From: Siderastrea siderea
Taxonomy: Eukaryota > Cnidaria > Anthozoa > Scleractinia > Rhizangiidae
NCBI GenBank assembly: GCA_964030785.1
Contig: OZ034971.1
Location: 38,988,304 to 39,052,303, forward strand
DNA: 64,000 nt
Reading direction: 5' to 3'
In this document: piece after piece, positions 48,190 through 59,868 of the stretch
Layout of the letters: every line of letters starts with the position of its first letter
Numbering within the stretch: the stretch's first letter is position 1
Made by a program: the position numbers and the translations under genes
The notes under the pieces: model-generated
What the model was told of the DNA's origin: nothing
Database searches by the model: none
The model's input: only the letters and a program-made list of their open reading frames with translations

Positions 48190-51100
48190 GAAAGTATGCT
48201 CAATAGAGTCTTCATTTCCACAATATAAACAATCCCCGTCATCTTTAATACCAAAACGGTGTAGCTCCTTCTTAGTGATTATAATTCTATGTAAGAACTT
48301 GTAGTGGAATTCTTTCAATTTATTTTCTTTACAAATTCGTTTTGTCAACTTAAAAAAGTGCCCCCAATCAGTGGAGTTTAGATTCAAATTTTTGCTCCAT
48401 TTCGTTGGGCCGGTAGGAAAAGAATGATTAACCTTGTTATTTAGTAGCCTTTAGAAATCTTTTGCCTTTGCTTTCTCTAAGTCAATTTCGATGTTTTCCT
48501 CTAGTTGGAACTTGGATTGATCTCCCAAATAACTTTCTTTTGGAAGTTTTCCAAAATTACGTGCCCTTGTTAGAAGCGTATTAGGGATGGCATTTATAAC
48601 TTGATAAAATTTCAAAAAATTGGTTTTACAGTCATATTTCCTTTGAAACTGTTGAAAAGAAATTAGCTGTCCGTTTTCATTTAAAAGGTCCTGAATAGAT
48701 ATGATTCCTTTGGAAAACCATCCTCGAAGAAAGAATGGCTTTCCCCCTATAAGGATAGCTTTGTTGTTAAAAAGAATTGTTTCCTGTCCTTGTTGGTAGT
48801 TGTACTTAGACTTTAGTTCCGAAAAAAAAGATAAAATGTCTTTGTAAAAGATTGGCAATTTAGGATCTAAGTATTTTGCATCGTAATTACACCTAAGGAA
48901 AAAATTTAATCCTCCACGTTTTGTGAAAAAATAATTTGGTACTGATTTCCAATTGCGTCTTTCAGGGTTAAGTAGTCTTGAGATCCAAGCCAGTCTTAAC
49001 CCCTTTATCATAAGATCGATATCCGTCATACGGATTCCACCTCGATCATAATCCTGATAAATGCTTTCTCTTTTAATTTTGTCCTTTTTTCTGTTCCATA
49101 AGAAACTGAAAAGCTTACTTTGGATGGTGAATTGGACTTCGGTTGGAGTGTTTAAATTGGAAGCTGCATAGACTATTTGGGATAGCCCAAGAGATTTAAT
49201 AATCAAAGCCTTTCCAAACAAGGTCAGGTTTCTTGCTTTCCATAAATCCAGTTTCGTCAGTTTGTAATTTTTTGACTTTTAAATCGAAATTAAAATGTTT
49301 GTTCTTATTATCATCATATGAGAAATATAACCCTAGAATTTTGACAGGTTTGTTTACCCACTGTAATTGTAACGGTGTAGTTTTGTTCTTTGACCATTTT
49401 CCCAACCATATCGCCTTAGTCTTTTTTACATTTAATTTTAAGCCTGAGATGACTCCAAAGTTATTGACTATGTTGAGAGAATTTTCTACTGAAAACATAT
49501 CTGTACAAAATAAGTTAGGATCATCTGCAAATTGACTAATTTTAACCTCATTTCCAAATAAATTAATCCCATTGATTTCAGTTGTCTGGCGAAGCTTGTT
49601 TGATAATATTTCTGCGCTCAATATGAAAAGATATGGGGAAAGCGGGCAGCCTTGCCCAACCCCTCTTGTTGGTTTAATCCAATTGGTGGTAAAGCCATTA
49701 TTCAGTACCGTACTTTCGATATTTGTATAAAAAATTCTAATCCATCTTTTGACATTCTCGCCGAAATTGAAGAGATCTAATACCTTCATTATGAATTGCC
49801 ATTCCAAGGTGTCAAAGGCTTTCTCAAAGTCTAGTGACACCAGAATGCTCCCTTTCTTTTCGGACATGGTGTACTCCATTACATCGTTTATCAGGCGTAT
49901 ATTTTCTCCAATATAACGACCTTTCATGAATCCGGTTTGATCGGAGTGAACTAATTTTGGGAGTACTGATTCTATTCTTTTGGCTGATGCTTTAGATGCA
50001 ATCTTATAATCAATGTTGAGTAAGGTTATAGGTCTCCAATTCTGAATGTTTAGTAGGTAAGAGTCTTCTTTAGGTATCAAAGTAATTACACCTCTTCGCT
50101 GTGAAATGGAGAGTTCTTTTTCTTCAAAGGCTTGATTAAGACTTTGGATCAGATCGAATCCTATTAAATCAAAGAAGTGTTTATAGAACTCAGCGGTGAA
50201 TCCGTCTTCACCTGGAGATTTATTGTCTTCAAAAGATTCTAATATCTTTTTACACTCCTCCAAGGTAAAAAATCCCTTCCATTTGTTCCTGTTCTTCGTT
50301 ATTAAGTTCTGGGATTTCGATTTCCCGAATAAATTCATCAAAAGCTTCTTGGGTCACAGTTATTTTAGAGCTGTAAAGGTCCTCATAGAATTTCTCTATT
50401 TGTTGTAAGATTTTAACCTCTTCTTTTATTGTTACGTTACCGCTAGTTTGAAGTTCGGTTATTGTCTTCCTATTATAGTTTTGCTTCTCTAAATTAAAGA
50501 AATATTTAGTCGGCCGCTCTCCTTTCTCTACCCACCTGCATTTCGATCGGAAAATTGCAGCGCGTCTTTTTTCTTCGTATATTGATTGAAACTCTGTTTT
50601 GAGGTTGTCGTACTCGGTTAACGTATTCTCTATATCTGATAAATTATCACTGTTACATATTTCATGGTCTAGCTCTTCCAGTCGCTTGGAGATTTGTACT
50701 TCCCGTTTTAAAGCAGCTCTCGCTTTTCTTTTAGCAAAAGAGATGGTGTTGTCACGAATTTCCATTTTAATTAATTCCCATACTAGTCTTTTGTCTTTCA
50801 AAGATGCATACTTCTCACGTAATCGAGGAATAAGATCGCGGATTTTAAATATATAGCTGTCATCTTTCAGTAAGGTGTTATTGAACTTCCAGAATCCTGG
50901 TCCCCTTGGAGAATTGTTTGGTAATGACAGACAAAGAAAAACTGTTTTATGATCTGGTGCTATTGAATTAGTAATTCCGATGCTTTTAACATGTTTTGTC
51001 AAGTTCTTTGCAATTAAAATAAAATCCAATCTAGATTTGACGTTTAAGGCTTTGGATACATATGAATATATATTCAAATTGGGGTGACGAACTCTTTGTA

Positions 51101-51655
51101 TATCTATTAAATCAAAAATTTCCATTGTCATAAGAAGAAGCTGACTGAAATGTGATGGTTTCCATGGTGTTCCGCCTTTTTTGTCTTTTTTTGATAGCGT
51201 GCAGTTCCAGTCACCTCCAACAATAAGGTTTGTCAATTCTGATTTGTCGATGATACAATTATTAAGCTCTTGTATAAATTCTAGTTGTTCGGATGGATTA
51301 TTTGGTGCGTAGATATTACAGAATGACATTTTTAAACCATTGATATTGACTGTAATAAGAGTAATTCTTCCTGTTTTGTCACTAAATGAGCAGTCTACCC
51401 TATGATTAATCGATGGATCTATTAATATGCAAGTGCCTTTGCTGTGTCGGGACCCATGCGAAAAATACTGATTTCGCCTCCCCATTCGTTTTGCCAAATT
51501 GTTTCGTCGTTTAGTTCTGAATAAGTTTCTTGAAGGAAATAAATACTTGCTTTTTGATCTTTTAAATATGTAACTGAGATGCTCCTTCTCTTAGTTTGGT
51601 CACGTATTCCCCTTACGTTTAGCGAAATTACCTTACATATTGAATTGTTTTGCAT
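48190..51655 (-). pseudogene. LINE ORF2: endonuclease and reverse transcriptase, frameshifted
   Basis: The AP-endonuclease part starts MQNNSICKVISLNVRGI at 51655 and shows LQETYS. After a frameshift near 51470 come FCNIYAPN, GGDWNC, RLDFILI and APDHKTVFL. The reverse transcriptase follows: LIPKE, NWRPITLLN, KAFDTLEW, GVGQGCPLSPYLF and QFADDPNLF, which keeps the catalytic Asp pair. More shifts occur near 50300 and 49200. The C-terminal part ends with a Cys-rich knuckle (CLYCGNEDSIEHTF) just before the AT-flanked insertion. Order and motifs fit the L1/Tx1 group. It nicks target DNA and copies LINE RNA in intact relatives; this copy cannot be functional as read. Confidence 0.85.
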
Positions 51656-51852
51656 TTGAATGTAATTGTAGAAAAAAACACGCAAAAATAAAACCAAAAC
51701 AAACACTTATGAATACAAAAGATAAACTAACGAAAAAAAAATAAAGAGATTAAGCTTTCGCTTCGCCTTCTCAGCCCTCTTTGAGACTTCCCTCATGTTT
51801 AGACTATGTATAAAATAAGATGTAATACAACCTGCCAGCAACGTTTATTTAC

Positions 51853-52714
51853 TTAAAGTTCATCTAAATCATCTTCTGTATTAATTCGTAACGGCCTACC
51901 CTCAGGTGAAGTCTTCACAACAATTTTTCCGTCTACAGTCCACACTCCTTTCAAAATTCCATCTTGCTTCATATCGTTCGCCATTCGCACCAGGTTTCGG
52001 CGATGTGCCGTCAAATTTTCATTGATGAAGATTCGGTTCGAGGATGGTCTTGCTGTTGCCGGAGCACTTGGGAACAGCTGCGAACCGCTGATATTCTTTA
52101 GTTTAACTCGTTGCTTGTAGAGTGCCCTCTTCACCTTATGGTTTATAAATCTCACTATGATAGGATTCGACTTTTTTCGTTTAATCCTGTGACAGATGTC
52201 GATATCTTCTCGTTTCACGTTGACGTTCAAGACCTGTGCGACTTTCAGAACCGCTTCCTCGTCGTCACAAATATTTTCTGGAATACCTTCAATCTCTAGA
52301 GAATTTTTTTTTTGTGTACTGTTCTAACGCGTCCATATTTTCATTAAGATCGTCATTTTCGACTTCAAGTTCTTTAACCCGTCTCTTGGTCGCTTGCAAT
52401 TCGGTTTTGAGCTGTTCATTGTACTTGAGTGCTGCGTTCAATGATTCTTTAGCAGTTTTTAGTTCCAATTCCTGTTGCTTGAAAGAGGTTTTTAATTCTG
52501 CAACTTCCTTAGAAAGGTTGTTCATTGACTTCTGAATATCTTTTAGTATTGCGTGGATGTCCGCTAGGTCTGATTGGACGTCCTCGCGCTCCTCTGAGTC
52601 TTCAGGCTCGAAATCGGCGGACGCCATGTTAACACGTTTTGATTCTGTAGTTTCGTCGTCCGTGGATCCTCTTTCACCACGTTTGTTCTTACGGCCTAAC
52701 TTTACAGGAGGCAT
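51853..52714 (-). pseudogene. LINE ORF1 protein, frameshifted
   Basis: It starts at the ATG at 52714 (MPPVKLGRK). A long heptad-rich coiled coil follows (LADIHAILKDIQKSMNN onward). A run of A residues in the coding strand near 52305 shifts the frame. After the shift it reads SLEIEGIPENI and later CHRIKRKKSNPIIVRFI, the RNA-recognition-like region typical of L1-type ORF1, then a basic C-terminal region ending EDDLDEL. Such proteins bind LINE RNA as trimers. The homopolymer shift could be mutation or sequencing error. Confidence 0.75.
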
Positions 52715-52841
52715 ATTTTTGAACAATTTTCATGCTGTAGATAGGTTTTTTCGTCTGAAATTGAGTAATTCGAGGGAAGAGGTCTCCCTTCACAGAAAAA
52801 CGTGGCCGTCTTCGGCCACTCCGCGCATGCTCTCTATATGG

Positions 52842-52985
52842 ATGCTACTATATTCAAAGTAATGCGTTATTCATTGGTTCGTGATTTTTATCCGGTTTCT
52901 TTGTTCTTTGTTGCACTGTAGATTACAACGAAAAGTAAAAATCACGGAGGAATGCATTGCGCATTACTTTGAATATATTAGCATT
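52842..52985. mobile_element. Hairpin MITE, about 144 bp
   Basis: ATGCTACTATATTCAAAGTA with ATGCG is mirrored by CGCATTACTTTGAATATATT with AGCAT. The arms extend to GTGATTTTTA and TAAAAATCAC. It is non-coding and lies just upstream of the LINE 5' region. Confidence 0.6.
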
Positions 52986-53718
52986 TACTTGCCAACTGTT
53001 TATATGTAACGCAAGCCTTTCCGTCGGTTCATACATCCTCTTTAACGTTAAATCTAAAAGTGTTCCAGTGAATCAATGTTAATAAGACTCAAAACTAAAA
53101 CTGGTCACATCGTCAAGCACGCGTTTAATGTTTTAAAAAAATCTATCGAGCCGTTCTTAAGATTTTCGCAAAAGCGCTCAAATTAAAAAAATACCACAAA
53201 ATTATTATGCGAATGGTCTTAGAAAAACAAGTCGTTCTCGAGATCGCGAACACCAGTTTCAACAAAACTTTCTAGGCGTAAAATAGTAAGTAAAAGACAC
53301 ATTTTAACAGTATTTACTAGCCATTTCATCAAAGCGTTGATTATTTTTCGGTGCATTTACTATTACTAGGCCAAAACTAAGGTTGAAAATGTTTTTGCGA
53401 TTTACTTCAAAACAAACATACAGAATTTTTTTGTTCTTGTATATTTTGTTTGCCATACACCACAGTTTAAGATGCTGGTGTTTGCTTTTCGAAGCGAAAT
53501 CTGGATCGTGCAAAATTTCAATTTTACTGTTTTCGAGGATTTTTGTTTATCGTTGTCATGGAAATATCGATTTTTACATAATGTAAACCACGCTAAAGTT
53601 CATGCAATCCAAAACCAACAAGTATTGCAAATTTCACGTTGATCTGACAAGGAGAAGACTGTCTAAAAGCCGATTCAAAAAGTTAGGTATGGTCCCAAAA
53701 AAACTGTATCGAAACACC
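52986..53718. other. Non-coding stretch, nothing recognised
   Basis: AT-rich sequence between the LINE-side hairpin and block C. No gene or repeat was recognised. Confidence 0.45.
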
Positions 53719-53943
53719 TTAAATTGTACATGAATGTGTAGCTGGTTTGGGCCCTGGCCGCGGTCGTCCTGTTGTTTCCGTAGAGAAAGCGTGTTATCCA
53801 GGCCTTGGGAAAGGCAAAAGGAGCTTAAGCTGTATCCCTCCCTAGTCACTTTTTTGCTGCTGACATTTACATAAGTCCTTTCGCTTGCCGGAGAGCACGA
53901 CTATTTCAAGCCCAATCTTTTGTACGTCTGGTCGTTTCAACAG

Positions 53944-56900
53944 GAATTAATGCTAAACCTGAGCAGAACAGCTCCACCAAGAACTCAGAGAAGGATTCCG
54001 AAATGATACTTAAGAAAGTTGCACAATCGTTGAAGGAAAAGGCAGACATCACGAATTTGTTGGCGCGTGTTTCCTCCCAGGATTCCAATGGGTACTTGCA
54101 TATCTTTGTAATTATAACGCATATACACACAAGATGATATATGTATCTGACGATATAAAAATCTTAAAGGTTTATGTAAGATATCTCCGATGGTGAGAAA
54201 GATACAGCTGATGTATAGAGCATTGGTTTTAGCTAAAAAAGGATGCGAATGTGACAAAGCCACAGCACTGCCCGTACTCTGCAAATACAGCAACCAGAGA
54301 TATATATATTCATTAACTGAATTTGTTGATTGCGTTGGTTATCATTACAGTTTTCTAATAAGTCTTCGCAACTGATGTTGCCAATGGAATCGAAAACGGT
54401 AAAGTCAACAGAGACAAGATATGATCTATCCACGCACCACATGGGTTATTAACCTCGTTCTCTGTTTTAAGTTGCATTTAGTTTCAGTAATATCATTACG
54501 AAGTATAGTCTTAGTCGATACAAGATGGTTTATATGCAAACGTTAGATGTGATAATTCTAGCACAGCTATATTTCTTCATTCCAATTTTTTAAACTTAAA
54601 AATGTAGTTCAACCCTCCCGCTGTCCCCTCCCCTCCCCACCCACCCCCCCCCCCCCATGGCTAACGTTATTAAAGTGAAGTAGTGATGTATCGTATATAA
54701 ACATGCTAATGGTTTCTTTTCTTTTCCTTTCTGTTCTTTTTTTCATAGGTATAAAATCGACGGCGATGCGTTCGACACACGTGCGGAAGAGCTATTTCAG
54801 CTGCTCAGTGAGGTCATTGAACAGGATGATTTAAAGGTGAGATAGACAAGGCATGCAGGGTTTACCATAGGCTCATGAGGACCTTAGTGGTCATGCCCTG
54901 TTTTCATGAAATTGAGGCCAAGATATTAAGTGGTCTTGAATTAATGTACCGGGACATCAACTTTTATGAGATGCTCCAATAGCGAATCAAACTTGTGGTT
55001 GAAGTGTAGTTAGCAGAGCCTGTTAACAAAAAGCCAAATAATTACTTTTACATACGCCTGTATTCTCAATAACGTTATCTTTGTTAAAATTTAAGAGCAT
55101 CATGGATCTGTATACAGACGACATGGGTTTCAAATACCAAGAGTTTGCCCACGATTTGAAGGTAAGCATTCCTCTTTTTTTCTTTTAAATCTTTAGTGTA
55201 TTGTTTCTTGGAGTAGAGACAGAAAACTGGCTCCTTGGAGTATGGACAGTAGACAACTGACAATAAGGTACTGAGTTTCAAGAATGTCCACATACTTCAT
55301 CATGTATACGTGATACGATGCTGTTGACGAGAATACTCGCGTAATACATTCCATTTTTTACACGTGAGACAAATAATAACCCTTTCCTGGTATGACGACG
55401 ACATTATATTGCTCTTCCACCCACCTCTTTGACCTGTCTTTCCCGTTGGAGACACTTTTATGACATTTGAGACAAGCAAAAAAAACAAAGGTGTTTAGTT
55501 CAAAAAAGTATAACTTGCTGTCAAATACCGAGGGCAACACCGAACGCATTAGAGTGGAAAACCGTGATGAAACTACCTAAACAAAACGATGCACTAACAT
55601 AAGAAACCCCTTAACAATGATTTTTTGTTATGTTGCCGGCAACATAGAAGATTGCCATTTATTCATTGTGTTGCTTCACTGCACAAATGTCACCTGTCAG
55701 TTATTGCTTCAACAGAGAAATTAGGGAGCCTAGAAAAGCGTCTTATTAATGGCAATTGATCTTCTTTGTCAAAACAGGAAATTGAACAGTGCCATAAAAA
55801 ATCTCGACCGCCATCAAGAAAAAGCAAAGTTACACCATCGACAATATCATTTTCCTTGGAAATTCCCGAACATCAAACGCGGTGTCCACCCCCAAAACTC
55901 GGTTCATCCGACATCCGGCGCAGTCGAAGGCGATTTTCCATCTCGTACGAAGTGTTGGTCTGGATTGTGTTTCTGGTCGTAACAGCATTGTGCGTGGTCG
56001 ATCACTTTGTTCTCAAAGGTGACGTGGTGCTCGGGAGAGGAGGAAAGCATCCAAAAAGGCTCTGGGGCACTAACATTGGCGAAACATTGACCAACATCGT
56101 GTGGGTAGCACTGCGCGCATCATTATCACTTCTCAAAATCTTATGTTCTACACGATGCTTTGGTGCTTTCCAAACTTCATCAGCGAGATCGCTCCAAAGT
56201 GGATCACAATTGATGGTATCCGTGACGTTCATGGCCGAATTCACAGATTCGCTGGCATCTTCCTGATTGCCATTCCTTCCGTTGCCCACGTCCTCGTGAT
56301 CTTTGTTCCACCTCTTATTGACGGCACCGCATTAAAATACTACCCGCCCAGTGCGTTCACTTCAGCAGCTCCTCAGATCACTTAAATTGGTCAAAGTTCT
56401 GGGATCCTGCAGCCGTACAAGGTTGGACTTTCAACGATCACACCGGGGTCCACCTGACCTCGGACGAGACGCTTTCTGCTCATGATCGTGTTATTCTGTT
56501 TCTTCTTTCCCCTGAGCAGATCCAACTACGCCAACCAAAAAAGCTACACGTTGGCCATAACCTTGCACGCGTTTGCGGGAATCTGGTATGCTATTGACAA
56601 CATTCGCAAGATCACTCATGGGTTGGCGCATGTGGTTAACCTGCCCATGCTCATCATCTGGTGCGTGGACCGCGTGCTCTCCATTTGGCTTTATCGACAT
56701 CATCGAGGTCGCATTGTGCGGAAGAAAGTCCTTGGGAACAACGAGTACGTCGTCTTGTACGTCAAACTCAACAAGGGCGTGAAATATGCCGTTGGCGATG
56801 TTTACTATCTTCATCATCAATTTAAAGAAAGTACGGGAATGCTACCCCAGCGATCTCATCCCTTCACGACCTTTGCAAATTTATCACAGGATTCGACATG

Positions 56901-57696
56901 GCACATTGGTTTTGTGATATCGATCATGGAAGACGAAGAGCCATTGTTTTTCCCATGGACAAACTGGCTAGCAAATGATGACCACACTTGTAGTTTGCAC
57001 ACATGGGGCCCTTATCGTTCTTCTGTCAGTCAGCTGTCCAACCAACTCATAGAAGAGACAGAGGGGATACAGTCGCCGTCCCACTACCTTCTGTTCGCAA
57101 CTGGATCTGGATGCAGCTATCTTCTGGATGTCCTAAGCTGCCTGGCCTACAGAACACAACCATCGTTTCACTGTGAAAGCCAAAGAAACAAGCGCACTAA
57201 AATCGACATTTTCTACTCTGTCCGATGCAATGCATTTTACAACTTTCTGCGTAAGCCAATCGACGAGCTCCTGAGAAAGATCAGCGACAAGAACACTGCC
57301 ACTGTCACTTTTAAATTCTACGTCACCAATCCAGAGCAAGAACAAGATGATTCCGATGCAACAGACACCCAAATTCAGCTCATATGTGGTCGAATAGATT
57401 TCGAAAAAGTTCTCAAGTCCGCCAATAAAAATTCTCGATGTTATTTTGTAGGGAGGCCGGCGATTGCCGAAAACGTGGAAAACATATGCAAGAGAAAAGG
57501 GATGAGGTTAGTGAAGGATTACACTAACGGACGGGGAAGCGAAGAAGACCGCCGTTTGCTGATAAAGTATCTTAAGATAAGCTTCTGGGTTTTATTTTTC
57601 GTTATTGCCATTTGCGTTGTAGCCGGTCTTGTTATAGATGTTAGGAGCATCAAAAATTCGCTTAATACGCATAGCTTGAATGCGACAAAGTATTGA
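53944..57696 (+). pseudogene. Oxidase copy C, 5'-truncated with three frameshifts
   Basis: Exons matching copy A are at 53944-54091, 54749-54836, 55096-55161 and 55778-57696, with splice sites kept. The exons before the block boundary, including the first EF-hand loop and start codon, are absent. The last exon has a one-base loss near 56107 (GTAGCACTGCG where A has GCAGTCACTGCG), another near 56358 (TTCACTTC versus TTCAACTTC) with a stop soon after, and a five-base loss near 56470. From 56482 to 57696 one frame runs unbroken to the end. An in-frame 6-bp gain (Asp-Ser) lies in the first exon. It is a young pseudogene unless some differences are sequencing errors. Confidence 0.85.
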
Positions 57697-59859
57697 TAGC
57701 CAAAGGACTAGCTGTAATAGAAGCTTTTAAAACACATTGTCGAAGAATACGCTTAGGATTCTCGCCAGGAAGTCATTGTTTTCTGATTCTTTCCTGATTA
57801 AAATTCAGGCTATATTTACTGCATGCTCATTTGTCTCAAGTTTGCTCTGAATAACGCCTTCGAAGCAATGGAAAGTCGAACAAAAAAGCGCACACACAAA
57901 CTAAGCTACGAAAAATGTTTCGAAATTTTTTTAATAGAAATGTCAAACCTTCGGGGCCTTACAGGTGAAAACCAAGTGAAAGGACTTGAGCGGCGTGAAT
58001 ATATCTTGTGAAAGGAAACATATTCACCCTCTTAGTCGTCTGACGACTTTTTACATTTACCTACGTATGATTATTCCATAATAAGGTTTAACATAGTTTC
58101 GTATTAAATAATCGCCTTTCTATGTAGTACACGCTCAACACGGCTGAAAGATAGCGATGAGACGGCGTCGCATTTCCAATAGTAGGTGAAAAATCTGTAG
58201 CTATCCGCCGTTAGTCTTTCTACTTCCACAACAAAATGGAAATATTTTATAGTTTGTTATTTAAGATATACTAATCCACCCAGCAAAGAGTAGGTGTCGC
58301 AGTTTTCTACTTGTTCCTATACACTCAGGCCACAGACTCAGTCACAATTGAGTGAGGACACAAGCCAACGCTGTTTTTTTCCTCTTTCGCGCTCCTCTTG
58401 TCCCTCACAATTCAGACAGACATTCTTGTAAACCAACATTGAAAGGACAGGGAGACAGATTGTGTCCCACCTAATGTGACTGCAGTTTATACCCCAGCAA
58501 CGTTTTAATCACATGTCCTTAGCGAGGTTAAGGTCAACGTAGCTCGGCGCGTAAATAGTTTCTGCTTCGTTGTCACTGTCGCTTTTCTGTGTACTTTTTA
58601 CGGACTTTAGACCGCAAAAGGAACACTCTACGACGCAGTGGCTAATTACGGATAACACATGGAACTAACCAAAGGAACTGCGTAAACGAAATTACTGACT
58701 GTGGTACAAATGTACTTCACGCTGCAAACAGGGAAAATATTTGCTGACGTCATGACCCGGGCATCAAACGTGTACCTTATTGGATTAAAGACGGTTCTAC
58801 AGTAGCTATACTTTGCATAACAACTGCTTTAGTTAATAGAGTGTGTATTCTATAAAATAAACGTCTGCCATCTTAACCCAATCCGTATCTGTGTGAGTTG
58901 GTCGGCAAGTTTCCTTGCTTTGCATGGGCCAGTCAGTCCGACTACAAGCTCAAGAACTATGAAAGAAGGTAAGCGATTGAAAACGCTCCGAAAATGGGGA
59001 TTTTTGAAACGCAGTCCAAAATAAAGATTTCGTCGTTTATAAGTGCCCGGCAGAATTTAAAGATTTGTTGAGATTCAACCTTCCATTCTACCGTTAACGA
59101 TCGAAAACAAAGGTTTTGGAAAACGATGACGTTCAACAGTAAACAAGTCAGAACAAAGTAGTCAAAGTAGCTTTTTCGAATGGAAGAAAAAAAACCGATT
59201 CACAACGGAAAGAGGTGGATGGGCCTTCATTTGTGATAAAATCCCAGGGTGTGCCTTCTCAGACGGTCCGAGGTCCGCCTGAGAATCAGGCTAAAGGTGT
59301 GCCATGCATTGAACTGAATTGAAAGCTATCAGTTTTAATTGCCTGACCATTTACTTTTTTCATACTGCAGCTCGTTTCCATGACTTCACAAAATAATGTT
59401 TCCTTGAACCTTTGCTAATTTTTTAGCTTAAACACTCCAACGTGTGTTAGCGGATCGTTCACCTAACGCACTTCCTCCTGCATGCATTCATGCTCTCCAC
59501 AAGTTCTTCTCTTCTAATGTCGAGTGAACTCATTCTCGCTTTCATCCCCACCTTCGCCCCACCCCCAGTTGGTTTTACTTTTCACTTCCAATAACGTGCA
59601 ACTGAATTCTGAACTAAGAATACGTTATTAAAATACGAGTCCACTGTTACATGTGATACTTAAACGCTTACTGACATATGATATCTAGAATACATTTGAT
59701 ATTCTAGTGTTGTATCTCTCGCGTAGTAATCAGTGAACTAAATCAGTATATAATATAGTTAAAGGTGCCTTAAATTTTCCAGTAGTCAAAGGTGTTCTAA
59801 ACGATTCCAACTCGTATCTTGATCATGCTTAGTGTCAATATCTCAGAGATTTTAGTTTA
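57697..59859. other. Downstream flank in block C, non-coding
   Basis: Matches the block A flank from 23542 to 26676 without the Harbinger-like insertion. It carries the shortened mini-hairpin near 59255. No gene was recognised. Confidence 0.5.
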
Positions 59860-59868
59860 TTATTAAAA

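Larger units (their letters stand above)
47685..52740 (-). mobile_element. L1/Tx1-type LINE, decayed
   Basis: The element reads on the minus strand with ORF1 (52714-51853) and ORF2 (from 51655). Both are frame-broken. The 3' end is cut by the foldback element at 47683, and the 3' coding part is interrupted by the AT-flanked element. After that interruption, WFNSVNN and ETLFGF still look like LINE C-terminal sequence. No poly-A tail or target duplication is visible. The 5' end is not sharply defined. Confidence 0.8.
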
